Shown piece by piece: positions 19,352 through 27,331 of a stretch of 64,000 bases of DNA; positions within the stretch are counted from its first letter, which is position 1; every line of letters starts with the position of its first letter. Both the position numbers and the translations under genes were made by a program. The notes beneath the pieces were generated by a model. It was not told the origin of the DNA. It saw nothing but the letters and a program-made list of their open reading frames with translations, and made no database searches. This DNA is from an uncultured Pseudomonadota bacterium (GTDB taxonomy: Bacteria; Myxococcota_A; UBA796; SXON01): the NCBI GenBank assembly GCA_903900265.1, contig CAIUMM010000023.1, forward strand, positions 1 to 64,000, given 5' to 3'.

Positions 19352-20287
19352 CTAACGCGCCCGCAGCCGGGCCCGCAGCGCCCGCGCGAGCTCCTCGGGA
19401 TGCACGAAGGCCGGGTACAGCGCCAGCATCGCCCACGGGAAAATACCGAGGGACATCGTGCACGCGATGCCTACGTGGAGCGCCACGCCTAAAGCCACCC
19501 AGATCCGCAGCGGGCGGGCGGTGTTGAACCACGCACGGAGACGCCCCGGCGCGGTGCGCGTGTCGCGAAACCAGTACACCAGCGGGACCAAGCCCGCCGA
19601 CCACTCAAAAATCAGCGTTCCCACCGTCGCCAACTGCGTCAACGGGTACCAACGCGCCAGCCAGTCAAAGCGCCACGCGGCGATCGCCGGATCCTGCAAG
19701 ATCAAGAACAGCGCCGAGAACCCACCCAACGGCCCCCAAGACAGCGCGGTCTTCTGGATGCCGGCGCAAAAATACATCGTCGCGAGCTGCAGGATCAGCA
19801 GGTGTCGCGGCCACGCGGGAGCGAGCCGCCGCACCCCGAACAGCACGCCGTCTACGCCCAACCTGCGCCCGCACGACGACAAGGACAGGATCAACACCAC
19901 GTTGCGCAGCAAGGTGTCGATGCCGCGGTCCCCTAACGGGAGCACCATTGCGAGCTGCGCTGAGGTGAATACGACGATGAGCCCGGCGAGCGGCGTCAGA
20001 AAACCCACGCCGAAGCACAACAGCGCGACCACCATCACCGTCCAGACCGCGAAGGCCGTGCCCGCGGTGCCAGGGAGCATCCGGTACAGCTCGGGCACCG
20101 GGCTGCGCCCGTAGACGTCAGGAAATCCGCCTCCTTCCTGGGGCGTGAACAGCGCCTCCACCAAGCCAAGGTGCTGGATCCACAGAAAATCGTAGAGCAG
20201 CACCCCAGCGACGAGGATTCGGATGATCGCGAGGATCACCGGGTCTTCTCGGCGATCCCACAGCTGCACCCAGCGCGCCCACGTCAT
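19352..20287 (-). CDS. HTTM/vitamin-K-dependent gamma-carboxylase-like membrane protein
   Basis: A 311-residue membrane protein with about seven hydrophobic segments. The opening RREDPVILAIIRILVAGVLL and the core QLATMYFCAGIQKTALSWGP match the HTTM family, related to vertebrate vitamin-K gamma-carboxylase. The soluble C-terminal half of the eukaryotic enzyme is missing. Bacterial HTTM proteins often pair with a second exported gene; here the partner overlaps by 4 bp. The reaction is unknown. Confidence 0.75.
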   Translation of the reverse strand: MTWARWVQLWDRREDPVILAIIRILVAGVLLYDFLWIQHLGLVEALFTPQEGGGFPDVYGRSPVPELYRMLPGTAGTAFAVWTVMVVALLCFGVGFLTPLAGLIVVFTSAQLAMVLPLGDRGIDTLLRNVVLILSLSSCGRRLGVDGVLFGVRRLAPAWPRHLLILQLATMYFCAGIQKTALSWGPLGGFSALFLILQDPAIAAWRFDWLARWYPLTQLATVGTLIFEWSAGLVPLVYWFRDTRTAPGRLRAWFNTARPLRIWVALGVALHVGIACTMSLGIFPWAMLALYPAFVHPEELARALRARLRAR

Positions 20288-20955
20288 CGCATCACCTGCG
20301 CGCGCGCCCAGGTCCGCGCGTGCCGCTGCGCTTCCACCGTGGTGTCGGGGGGTTCACCCGGCTTGACCGTATGAAACCGTCGGAAAGAGATCCGCACGGC
20401 CTGCACCGCCGGATCTTCGGTAAACGCGCGCCGGGCCAGCCACTTCGTGAGGTTGTTCCAGCTTGCTCCGGGCTTGGTCGTCTGCCCGTCGTAGACGCCG
20501 CGCACCCGGCGATAGGCGAGCACATCGCGCATCCACCGGTGCTCGGGATCGAGACCGGCAAACAACGTCACCCAGGGCCCGGACTTACTGCTTCGAACCT
20601 CGACGATCAGCTGGTGCGGAAAGGTGTCCGGGTAGGTGAACAGCCCCCAAGACTGCCCGGTGCCGGTGATGCGAAAGGCAGGCTCCAACGGCTTTAACAC
20701 CGCGTTGTACACCGATACCCAGGCGGTCCCCGACCGGAACATCACGTCGACGAGCTCCTCGGTGGTCACGTTCACCCCGATGCGCCGCAAAAGCCGAGCC
20801 TGCGCCGACAGCTCTTCTTGCGCGACCGGCTCGTCGAAGGAGGCGCGCCGCATCGAGTGCGGCAGCGGCAGCGTGGCCAGCCCATGCACAAACAGCACCG
20901 CTGCGATCCCCGCCGCACGCACGGCCGGCCATCGACTCGGCGCCGCAGCGCTCAT
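20284..20955 (-). CDS. Membrane-anchored partner of the HTTM protein
   Basis: A 223-residue protein with one N-terminal hydrophobic segment (residues ~12-32, AAGIAAVLFVHGLATLPLP) and a soluble extracytoplasmic domain. The region WGLFTYPDTFPHQLIVEVRS is typical of proteins found next to bacterial HTTM genes. Its stop overlaps the HTTM start by ATGA, and its own ATG overlaps the greB stop. No enzymatic motif is evident. Confidence 0.65.
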   Translation of the reverse strand: MSAAAPSRWPAVRAAGIAAVLFVHGLATLPLPHSMRRASFDEPVAQEELSAQARLLRRIGVNVTTEELVDVMFRSGTAWVSVYNAVLKPLEPAFRITGTGQSWGLFTYPDTFPHQLIVEVRSSKSGPWVTLFAGLDPEHRWMRDVLAYRRVRGVYDGQTTKPGASWNNLTKWLARRAFTEDPAVQAVRISFRRFHTVKPGEPPDTTVEAQRHARTWARAQVMR

Positions 20956-21431
20956 GAATTGGGCGATGGGAACAGGATCGCGGTGATGGTGACCTCGCGC
21001 CGCCCCCGCGGGCTCTCAAAAACCACCGAGTCCCCATCCGCGCGCCCTAAGAGCGCCTGACCGAGCGGCGAGACGTAGGAGATCACGTGGTTCTCCATGT
21101 CGACTTCGTCTTCGCCGCGGATGGTCCAGCGTTGCGCCCGGCCGTCTTCGTCTTCGATCTCCACCGTAGCGCCGAAACGCACGATGTCTCCGGAGAAGAG
21201 CGTGGGATCCACCACCTCGATCTTCTCGAGACGACCGCGCAAGAAGAGCAGACGCTTGTCGATCTCCCGCAAGCGGCGCTTGCCATAGAGATACTCGGAA
21301 TTCTCCGAGCGGTCCCCGAGCGAAGCGGCGTAGGAGACCTCAGCGGTGATCCGCGGACGCTCGCTGGTGTGCAACCAATTGTACTCGTCTACGATCTTCT
21401 TGTAGCCGGCGGGGGTGATGTAGACGGGCAT
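20952..21431 (-). CDS. greB: Transcription elongation factor GreB
   Basis: Rescues backtracked RNA polymerase by stimulating transcript cleavage. The N-terminal coiled coil ends in the GreB tip ASLGDRSENSEYLYGKRR, with the catalytic acidic residues Asp40 and Glu43; basic residues after the tip and EIDKRLLFLRGRL distinguish GreB from GreA. The C-terminal FKBP-like domain (VSYVSPLGQALLGRADGD) is complete. The length is 159 residues. It begins a minus-strand run with the HTTM pair, overlapping by 4 bp. Confidence 0.92.
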   Translation of the reverse strand: MPVYITPAGYKKIVDEYNWLHTSERPRITAEVSYAASLGDRSENSEYLYGKRRLREIDKRLLFLRGRLEKIEVVDPTLFSGDIVRFGATVEIEDEDGRAQRWTIRGEDEVDMENHVISYVSPLGQALLGRADGDSVVFESPRGRREVTITAILFPSPNS

Positions 21432-21482
21432 ACCCTCTGTCTATCCCGCCCGGTTCATGACCGATCGGCCGCCCGACCGACG

Positions 21483-22244
21483 TCAGGGGGCCTTTGCCTT
21501 GGCGGGATCCGCTTTCGGCGCCGCGCTTCCGGGAGATATCGTGATCGGAACGGACATCTTCGCGAAGTCGCCGTCGGGATCGGTGGCGACGATCGCGACC
21601 TCGTAGGACCCGCCCGGCTCGGTCTCTGAGCCCTTGTAGTGCAAGACGCCGGACGCATCGATCGCCATACCCTGTGGTCCGCCGGTCAACGTCCACGTGA
21701 TGTCCCCGCCATCCGGGTCCGAGGCCCGCATGCGCACGCCGTCCAAGCGCCCAAGCTGGTTGGGCGTGGTCTCCATGATCGGCGGCAAACCGGTCACCGT
21801 CGCGGAGAGGGTCATCGGCTCGGAATCTTGCTCCTCGTCTCGCGCCACCACCGTCACGCTCAGCGTGTCCCCCTTTTTCAGAGAGGTGCGGATTGTCGCA
21901 GAATGTTCCTCGATACTCTCGACATCGTTGACCTTCCAAACGTAGTGGAAGGTCATGCCGCGATCCTCCGGATCGGTCGCGGTGACGTCCACATGCACGC
22001 TGTCGCCGTCCTTCGGAGACTTGGGCGTGAACACCAGCTCGGTGATCTCCGGCGGGAGGTTCTGAACCACCGGCTCCTCAGCCACCTTCGGCGCTGGGGT
22101 GAGCGGCGCGGGTGCGACCTCGACCGCCGGAGCAGGGACCGGCGGGGGTTCGGAGGTGGCGCAGCCAGCGAGGCCAAACAACAGCGCGCCTCCTACCGAG
22201 CGACCGCGGGAGAACGCATGAGAGGCCTGAAGTGGGAAAGTCAT
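21483..22244 (-). CDS. Lipoprotein with Ig-like/cadherin-type repeats
   Basis: A 253-residue lipoprotein with lipobox LAGC, then a Pro-rich linker (PPPVPAPAVEVAPAPLTPAP) and beta-sandwich repeats with DPED and DPDGGD calcium-type motifs (VDVTATDPEDRGMTFHYVWK, RASDPDGGDITWTLTGG). Probably surface or periplasmic. The start was placed at ATG 22244 because GGAG lies six bases upstream; the in-frame ATG 22256 has no ribosome site. A divergent gene starts 54 bp away. Confidence 0.75.
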   Translation of the reverse strand: MTFPLQASHAFSRGRSVGGALLFGLAGCATSEPPPVPAPAVEVAPAPLTPAPKVAEEPVVQNLPPEITELVFTPKSPKDGDSVHVDVTATDPEDRGMTFHYVWKVNDVESIEEHSATIRTSLKKGDTLSVTVVARDEEQDSEPMTLSATVTGLPPIMETTPNQLGRLDGVRMRASDPDGGDITWTLTGGPQGMAIDASGVLHYKGSETEPGGSYEVAIVATDPDGDFAKMSVPITISPGSAAPKADPAKAKAP

Positions 22245-22297
22245 CGGGTGCTCCATAGACTACGGCTGGACCGTGAGTATAAGCAACGCGGTGGTTC

Positions 22298-22819
22298 ATG
22301 GCGCTCTCGCTCTCGTTTCTCGGTAGGTCTGGTGACCGCTGGCGTGTCCGCGTAGACGCGCCGGCAGGTTCGCAGACGCGTGGCCTGACGATCGGGCTCG
22401 TCAGCGCGATGGGCCGACCGTTAGGGCCTGCCGTCGTAGGGCCAGTGGACTTTGAGACGTGGGTGGCCGATCTTCGCGGTCCGAACCAACTGCCGACGGA
22501 CGCCCACGTGCGCGCCACGATGGACGGCCCCGACGGCCATCTGGTCGAGGAGTTTTTGCCTCTACAAGCAAGGCGGGGTGTACACGCTTGGCTGCACGCC
22601 GACGGCAACCTCGCGCTGGCGTCCAAGCCGCGGCCGTCTACGCTGAGCCGCAAAGAAACCACCCGCCTCAGCCGCGTGTTTTCGTGGTTGTGCCCCTGTC
22701 CGTCCCAGAAGGCAGCCCATACCGCCTGCCCCGACGATCTCGCCAGTTTGCTGGCGGATTTTGATGTTGACGCGTCTGAGCTGGACGAAGATCTCGTCGC
22801 CCGGATGCGTCGAAGCTGA
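22298..22819 (+). CDS. Hypothetical protein
   Basis: A 173-residue soluble protein without signal peptide. The N-terminal half is beta-rich (LSFLGRSGDRWRVRVDAPAG). The C-terminal half contains a short cysteine cluster (SWLCPCPSQKAAHTACPDDL) and an acidic helix. No family is recognised. It is divergent from the Ig-like lipoprotein; a TATAAG element near 22275 could serve as a -10 box, but I do not call it. Confidence 0.6.
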   Translation: MALSLSFLGRSGDRWRVRVDAPAGSQTRGLTIGLVSAMGRPLGPAVVGPVDFETWVADLRGPNQLPTDAHVRATMDGPDGHLVEEFLPLQARRGVHAWLHADGNLALASKPRPSTLSRKETTRLSRVFSWLCPCPSQKAAHTACPDDLASLLADFDVDASELDEDLVARMRRS

Positions 22820-22837
22820 ACGCTGGCGAAGTCGCGA

Positions 22838-23854
22838 TCAGCGCAGGGACTCGCCGTTGCGCATCCGATGCTCAAAGAGCGTCATCGCGTAGTGCCCCGG
22901 TCGCCTCCGCACGTCGTCCTCAAGGAGCCCCAGCAGCGTCGCGCGATCCAGACCGGCGGCGTCGTGCAGCTCGACGCGATGGGTCTTGTCGCGCAGCCGC
23001 TCCACCGCCATCCACTGCGTAGGATGCTCCTTCATCAGTCGCCACGGGAGCCCGCCCATCGGCAAGGGTTGGCCAAACAACAGCCCGGGCTCCCGATGCT
23101 CAAAGCCCTGATCGTCAACCGCGACGAGCGCCAACCCACCCACGGTAAGATGAGCCTCCAACGCCTGCTCATCCTCGAGCCACGCCACAGGGAGGCTGTC
23201 TTCCTCCCGACGGCGACGCACGGCGTCGCGCTGATTCAACCAGCTTCGCCGCACCGCTCCCCTGCCCTCGGGCGGCAATCCCCTGCGTCCAAAGACGCCG
23301 ACCCAGTCAGCGGGCAGCCCCGCCTCCCGAGCTCGCTCGGCGAAAGCCCACGCCGCCATCATCCGCGAACCGGCACGCAGATGGAGCACGAGCCCCCGCT
23401 CCGGCAGCGCGCCATCGAAGCGCACCCAATCGCGGCTCGGCTGGGCCGCGCCCACCCAACGCGGCAGCATCAGCTCCTCCAAGCGCGCCTGCATCCACAG
23501 GTCCCAGGCCTCTCGCGCCGCGGCGTCGGCAGCGCGTCCGGAGATTCCGAAGGTGCGCGACAGCTCCTGCACCATCCAGCGTGTACGTCCCGTAGAAAAT
23601 ACCGCCTCAAAGTGCCACCCTACGCCCGCCAAGAGGCGCAGGATCTCCGGCTCATCGGCGGGCAGCGCCTCGCGAAACAGCGCGTTGAACACCGTCCGCA
23701 CGGCATCGAGCGCAAACTGGAAGCGGGGCTGATGAATGCCGATCCTCGAAGCGAGCCCAACTCCGATAACGCGCGCGACCGCGTCCCCGCACAATCCGCG
23801 ATAGCCTTGCGGCGCTCGTGCGAGCCGTCGCTCGCACACTCCGGAGTGCCCCAT
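22838..23854 (-). CDS. Divergent lauroyl/lysophospholipid acyltransferase-like protein
   Basis: About 338 residues with the overall plan of LpxL/HtrB acyltransferases: N-terminal helices (FNALFREALPADEPEILRLL), a central GLVLHLRAGSRMMAAWAFA where active enzymes have an HX4D/E motif, GLLFGQPLPMGGLPWRLMKE and a terminal RRPGHYAMTLFEHRM comparable to the PEQW...HRR end. The His is followed by Leu-Arg-Ala-Gly-Ser, so the acidic catalytic partner appears lost. The start is uncertain: ATG 23854 overlaps the divergent gene's ATG as CATG; GTG 23839 is an alternative. Confidence 0.55.
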   Translation of the reverse strand: MGHSGVCERRLARAPQGYRGLCGDAVARVIGVGLASRIGIHQPRFQFALDAVRTVFNALFREALPADEPEILRLLAGVGWHFEAVFSTGRTRWMVQELSRTFGISGRAADAAAREAWDLWMQARLEELMLPRWVGAAQPSRDWVRFDGALPERGLVLHLRAGSRMMAAWAFAERAREAGLPADWVGVFGRRGLPPEGRGAVRRSWLNQRDAVRRRREEDSLPVAWLEDEQALEAHLTVGGLALVAVDDQGFEHREPGLLFGQPLPMGGLPWRLMKEHPTQWMAVERLRDKTHRVELHDAAGLDRATLLGLLEDDVRRRPGHYAMTLFEHRMRNGESLR

Positions 23855-25010
23855 GTCCGAGCTGATGACCGCGCTGACCTTTGACCGCCAACGGGATGGC
23901 TGGGATACCTCAACCGGCCTCGTAAAAGACCGCGTGCCGGTCCCGGTTTTGTCCGCTCCCGACGAGGTGCTCATCCGCGTGAAGTACGCGGGGTTCTGCG
24001 GCTCTGACCGCGGGATCTGGTGGCGAAAGGCCTTCGGCGACATGATCCTCGGCAGCCTCGCCGAGGAGGGCCGCTCCCGCCGCATCGTCGGGCACGAGCT
24101 GCTCGGCGAGATCGTCGAGGTCGGCCCGGAAGCCGCCTCGAAGTTCGGGTATCGCGCGGGGGACGTCGTCTCCACCGAATCCCACATCATCTGCGACGTC
24201 TGCTACCAGTGCAAGGCGGGCGACGTGCACGTCTGCGCGAAAGACAAGATCATCGGCATCTCCCTCGATGGTTGCTTCGCCGAGTACCTGAAGCTCCCGG
24301 CGAAGAGCCTGTGGAAGACCGACCTCTCCAAGATTCGGCCCGAAGTGGCGGCAGTGCAGGAGCCGTTCGGAAACGCGGTGCACGCGTGCCAAGCCACCGA
24401 TCTGCGCGGCAAATCCGTAGCGATCGTCGGGTGCGGCACCATCGGCTTGTTCGCGATCCTCATCGCGCGCGGCATGGGCGCGCGGCAGGTGATCGGCATC
24501 GAGGTGGACCCGCACCATGCCGACCTCGCGCGCCAGCTTGGCTGCGACGTCGTGCTCACCCCCGGCGCCACCGATCCCGCCCGTCCCTACGCCAGCGATC
24601 CCAGCCTGCGCGAGCAGGTCCGCGCGCTCACCGGCGGCGTCGGTGTGGACGTCGCGATGGAGATGGCGGGGTTCAACTCGTCGTTGAACAACGCCATCAA
24701 GATCACCCGCCGCGGCGGTCACGTTGTGCTCTTCGGGGTCAAGAACGGGGACGGCACGATCGAAGACCTCCACCGCGTCGTCATGGACGGCCTGCAGCTC
24801 CACGGCATCGTCGGGCGGCAGATCTTCAGCACCTGGGAGATCACCAAGCGCTTGCTCGAAGATCGCTCCAACGGCATTCAGGACGCGGTGTTCAAGACCA
24901 TCCTCAACGGCGGCGTCGGTACGATGGTCGACATCAAGGACTGGGATAAAGCAAGCTTTGAGAACGTGATTCGCCAACACCCCAAAGCGTTGATCCGGTT
25001 CGCTGGATGA
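23853..25010 (+). CDS. Zinc-dependent medium-chain dehydrogenase, L-threonine 3-dehydrogenase-like
   Basis: A 385-residue NAD(P)-dependent MDR enzyme. Catalytic zinc ligands lie in AGFCGSD and GHELLGE; the structural zinc lobe is the Cys cluster ICDVCYQCKAGDVHVC. The nucleotide fold has VGCGTIGLFAILIA. EPFGNAVHA and GIVGRQIFSTWEI closely follow the pattern of threonine dehydrogenase (DPFGNAVHT, GREMFETW). Oxidation of threonine or a related beta-hydroxy amino acid is the best guess; other polyols are possible. GGAG six bases upstream fixes the ATG. It overlaps slyX by 4 bp. Confidence 0.8.
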   Translation: MSELMTALTFDRQRDGWDTSTGLVKDRVPVPVLSAPDEVLIRVKYAGFCGSDRGIWWRKAFGDMILGSLAEEGRSRRIVGHELLGEIVEVGPEAASKFGYRAGDVVSTESHIICDVCYQCKAGDVHVCAKDKIIGISLDGCFAEYLKLPAKSLWKTDLSKIRPEVAAVQEPFGNAVHACQATDLRGKSVAIVGCGTIGLFAILIARGMGARQVIGIEVDPHHADLARQLGCDVVLTPGATDPARPYASDPSLREQVRALTGGVGVDVAMEMAGFNSSLNNAIKITRRGGHVVLFGVKNGDGTIEDLHRVVMDGLQLHGIVGRQIFSTWEITKRLLEDRSNGIQDAVFKTILNGGVGTMVDIKDWDKASFENVIRQHPKALIRFAG

Positions 25011-25222
25011 GCGAGGCGCTCGAACAACGGGTCGAAGAGCTTGAGGTCAAAGCCGCGTTCCTCGAACACCAGCTTGGCGAGCTCGACCTGTTGATCCGCG
25101 AACTGTTCGCAGCCAACGCGGATCTAAAGCGGGAGCTCGCGGGGTTCCGCGAGGCCCGCACCACCGGAGACGACGGCTCGCTGACCTTCAGCGACGGCGT
25201 CGAGCGGCCCCCGCACTACTGA
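25007..25222 (+). CDS. slyX: SlyX family coiled-coil protein
   Basis: A 71-residue protein with an N-terminal coiled coil (LEQRVEELEVKAAFLEHQLG) and the hallmark C-terminal PPHY. SlyX proteins are small and of unknown function. It starts in an ATGA overlap with the upstream dehydrogenase gene. Confidence 0.85.
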   Translation: MSEALEQRVEELEVKAAFLEHQLGELDLLIRELFAANADLKRELAGFREARTTGDDGSLTFSDGVERPPHY

Positions 25223-25251
25223 GCGAGCCGGAACGACCCGAAGGCCCCGCG

Positions 25252-26178
25252 CTACTTCGGCGCGGGGGTCGGGGCCGGCTTCGCGGGCGATGCCGCGGGC
25301 GTCGCAGCAGGTTTGACGGGAGCGGCTGCGGGCGTGGCCCCCGGCTTGGCCGCTGCTGCCGGAGCCGCTGCGGGCGTGGTCCCCGGCTTGGCCGCTGCCG
25401 CAGGCGCCGCCGCGGGCTTGGTCGCAGCTGCTGGAGCCGCTGCGGGCGTGGTCCCCGGCTTGGCCGCTCCCGCCGCGGGCGTGGTGGCGGTTGCAGCCGC
25501 TGCCGGAGCTGCTGCGGGCTTGGCCGCCGTCGCAGAGGCTGCCCCATCCGCGAGCACCGAAGCGTCCGGAGGGAACACACCATCTCCAGCGGCACCGCCG
25601 GGAGGCGGCGCACCAGCGTCACCCGGAGGAGGCGCGCCGTCCGCAGGGGGCGGGCCCCCAGGAGCGCTGCCCGCCGCCGGCGCGGGCGGGGTTCCGACGA
25701 TGGCCCCCCCTTCGGCCGGAGCGAGCGCGACGCCCGTGACCGGCGCTTCCGCGACCGTGAGGCCGTAGACCGTCATCGACGGGGTACCGCCGCCTGGGCC
25801 ATGGCCTTGCTCGATAAAGGCCATAACCGTGATGGCGCCTGCGTTCTTCGGGACTTCAATCTGCCACGGACCCTGCTCGGCGACGACGGCTTTTCCAACC
25901 AGCACCGAAGGTCCGGAGGTGGACGGCGCGGAGATGTCTACCCGGTAGGTGCCCGCGACATCCCCGGTGTACGTGAACGTACCGGAGACGACCACACCCG
26001 TACCCGGTTCAACCTCAATATCCTGCGAAGGCGCAACCACGCCGGTCGCATCCGTCGGCGGAGGGCCCCCGTCCGGCGGCGCAACAGGACCTGCCCCCGC
26101 CACCACGCCATCCGAAGGCACGGGCTCGGGGCAACCGGTCAACAGCACAAGCACCATCAGCATCATGTTCGTTCGCAT
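25252..26178 (-). CDS. Lipoprotein with beta-domain and long Ala/Pro/Lys repeat tail
   Basis: A 308-residue lipoprotein; lipobox LTGC (Cys16). Residues ~50-145 form a compact beta-rich domain (VVVSGTFTYTGDVAGTYRVD). From ~165 the sequence is Pro/Gly/Ala-rich, and residues 219-308 consist of imperfect repeats of the type AKPGTTPAAAPAAA. Such Lys/Pro/Ala tails are flexible and can span or bind the cell wall. It stands alone between slyX (convergent) and a short-chain dehydrogenase. The function is unknown. Confidence 0.75.
   Translation of the reverse strand: MRTNMMLMVLVLLTGCPEPVPSDGVVAGAGPVAPPDGGPPPTDATGVVAPSQDIEVEPGTGVVVSGTFTYTGDVAGTYRVDISAPSTSGPSVLVGKAVVAEQGPWQIEVPKNAGAITVMAFIEQGHGPGGGTPSMTVYGLTVAEAPVTGVALAPAEGGAIVGTPPAPAAGSAPGGPPPADGAPPPGDAGAPPPGGAAGDGVFPPDASVLADGAASATAAKPAAAPAAAATATTPAAGAAKPGTTPAAAPAAATKPAAAPAAAAKPGTTPAAAPAAAAKPGATPAAAPVKPAATPAASPAKPAPTPAPK
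25255..25524 (-). repeat. Imperfect Ala-Pro-Lys coding repeats
   Basis: This segment encodes the repeat tail of the lipoprotein at 25252-26178. Units vary around a 13-14-codon core (KPGTTPAAAPAAA and KPAAAPAAA), with synonymous differences showing an older, degenerate expansion. Confidence 0.7.
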
Positions 26179-26241
26179 AGGACCTCAAGGCGCCCCTATA
26201 ATCGGTGCACGTGAAGGCGGTACCCGAGCCGGGTACGCAAA

Positions 26242-26997
26242 CTACTTGAAGCCCTGCACCACCCGAAGCAAGCGCGGCGAGACGAAGTTCAGCACGTCCA
26301 AAGCCCGCGCGCGAGGCGACAAGATCACGCGATCCGGACGCCGATGCGCCGCATCGAGCACGCCGTCCGCGACCGCGCCCGGCGTCATGGTGACCAAGCC
26401 GGGATGGTCCTCGTCGAACGTATGGTATCCAGCGTTTTCAAAGAAGGGCGTGCGCACGGCAGGCGGGCACACGACGACCACGCTCGCGCCCGTGCCCGCG
26501 AGATCGTGCCGCACGGACTCGGACCAGCCGATCAGCGCGTGCTTGCTCGCACAATACGCGGTGTGTCGTGCGTACCCGCGCCGTCCCGCCACGCTCGCGA
26601 CCTGCAACAGCACGCCTTTACGGTCGATCAACGATGGTAAAAATGCCCGCGCCACGCGCACCGCGCCATAAAAGTTGACGTCCATCACCCGGGCGATCGC
26701 CGCGATGTCGGTGTCCTCCCACGCAGAGAAAAGGCCGATCCCGGCGTTGTTCACCACCACGTCGACCCCGCCGTAGCGGTCGAGGACCGCCGCCGTCGCG
26801 ATGGCCACCGAGGTGTCGTCGGTGACGTCCAGCGTCAGCGCGAGATCGACGACGCCCGCGACCTCAGCGAGTCGCTCTTGGCTGCGCCCCGTCGCGACCA
26901 CTCGAGCCCCGGCGGCGGCGAACCGTACCGCCGTCTCCCGGCCGATTCCGCTGGTGGCTCCGGTGACGACCACCACCTTGTTCACAAAACTCGCCAT
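26242..26997 (-). CDS. Short-chain dehydrogenase/reductase
   Basis: A 251-residue classical SDR. The cofactor motif TGATSGIG is at residues 12-19, NNAG closes the Rossmann core, and the catalytic Ser-Tyr-Lys is seen in VASVAGRRGYARHTAYCASK. TGRSQ after beta-2 suggests NADP preference. The C-terminal part (ALDVLNFVSPRLLRVVQGFK) is hydrophobic, as in SDRs acting on lipid-like substrates. The substrate cannot be assigned. Its start codon lies 16 bp from that of the divergent gene at 27014. Confidence 0.85.
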   Translation of the reverse strand: MASFVNKVVVVTGATSGIGRETAVRFAAAGARVVATGRSQERLAEVAGVVDLALTLDVTDDTSVAIATAAVLDRYGGVDVVVNNAGIGLFSAWEDTDIAAIARVMDVNFYGAVRVARAFLPSLIDRKGVLLQVASVAGRRGYARHTAYCASKHALIGWSESVRHDLAGTGASVVVVCPPAVRTPFFENAGYHTFDEDHPGLVTMTPGAVADGVLDAAHRRPDRVILSPRARALDVLNFVSPRLLRVVQGFK

Positions 26998-27013
26998 GCG
27001 TTACCCTACCACG

Positions 27014-27319
27014 ATGACCTACTCTCTACCTGTGTCTCCCCCCGCTCTCGTCCGCTTCGCGCTGCTTGGAGCGCTCGCCGCGGGCCTCGCGGGCTGCTTC
27101 GGCGTCAGCGCCGGGCCCTGCGCCGACTACTGCAACTACATCTGCTCCTGCGAAGACGGCTCCGACACGGCCAGTCTGTCCTGCGCAGATTGCAGCACGA
27201 TCTACACCGACGACGACGCCGCGTTGCAGGACGAGTGCGAGACGGAGCTCACCGATCGCCAGAACGCCGATCGCGAGGCGGGGATCGACTGCAGCGGGGA
27301 CACCGCGGCGGTGCAGTAG
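27014..27319 (+). CDS. Small cysteine-rich lipoprotein
   Basis: A 101-residue lipoprotein. A hydrophobic signal ends at LAGC (Cys28). The mature part has eight more cysteines (36, 40, 44, 46, 57, 60, 75, 93), an even number that fits four disulphides, within CADYCNYICSCEDGSD and SCADCSTIY. The composition is acidic. Such knottin-like lipoproteins are frequent in myxobacteria-type genomes. The function is unknown. The ORF is open upstream in antisense to the SDR; ATG 27014 begins the signal peptide. Confidence 0.7.
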   Translation: MTYSLPVSPPALVRFALLGALAAGLAGCFGVSAGPCADYCNYICSCEDGSDTASLSCADCSTIYTDDDAALQDECETELTDRQNADREAGIDCSGDTAAVQ

Positions 27320-27331
27320 CCCGCCGTCCGC

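Noticed and set aside
23855..24190. N-terminal extension of the acyltransferase-like frame
   Set aside because: Runs antisense through the dehydrogenase gene and lacks the acyltransferase pattern.
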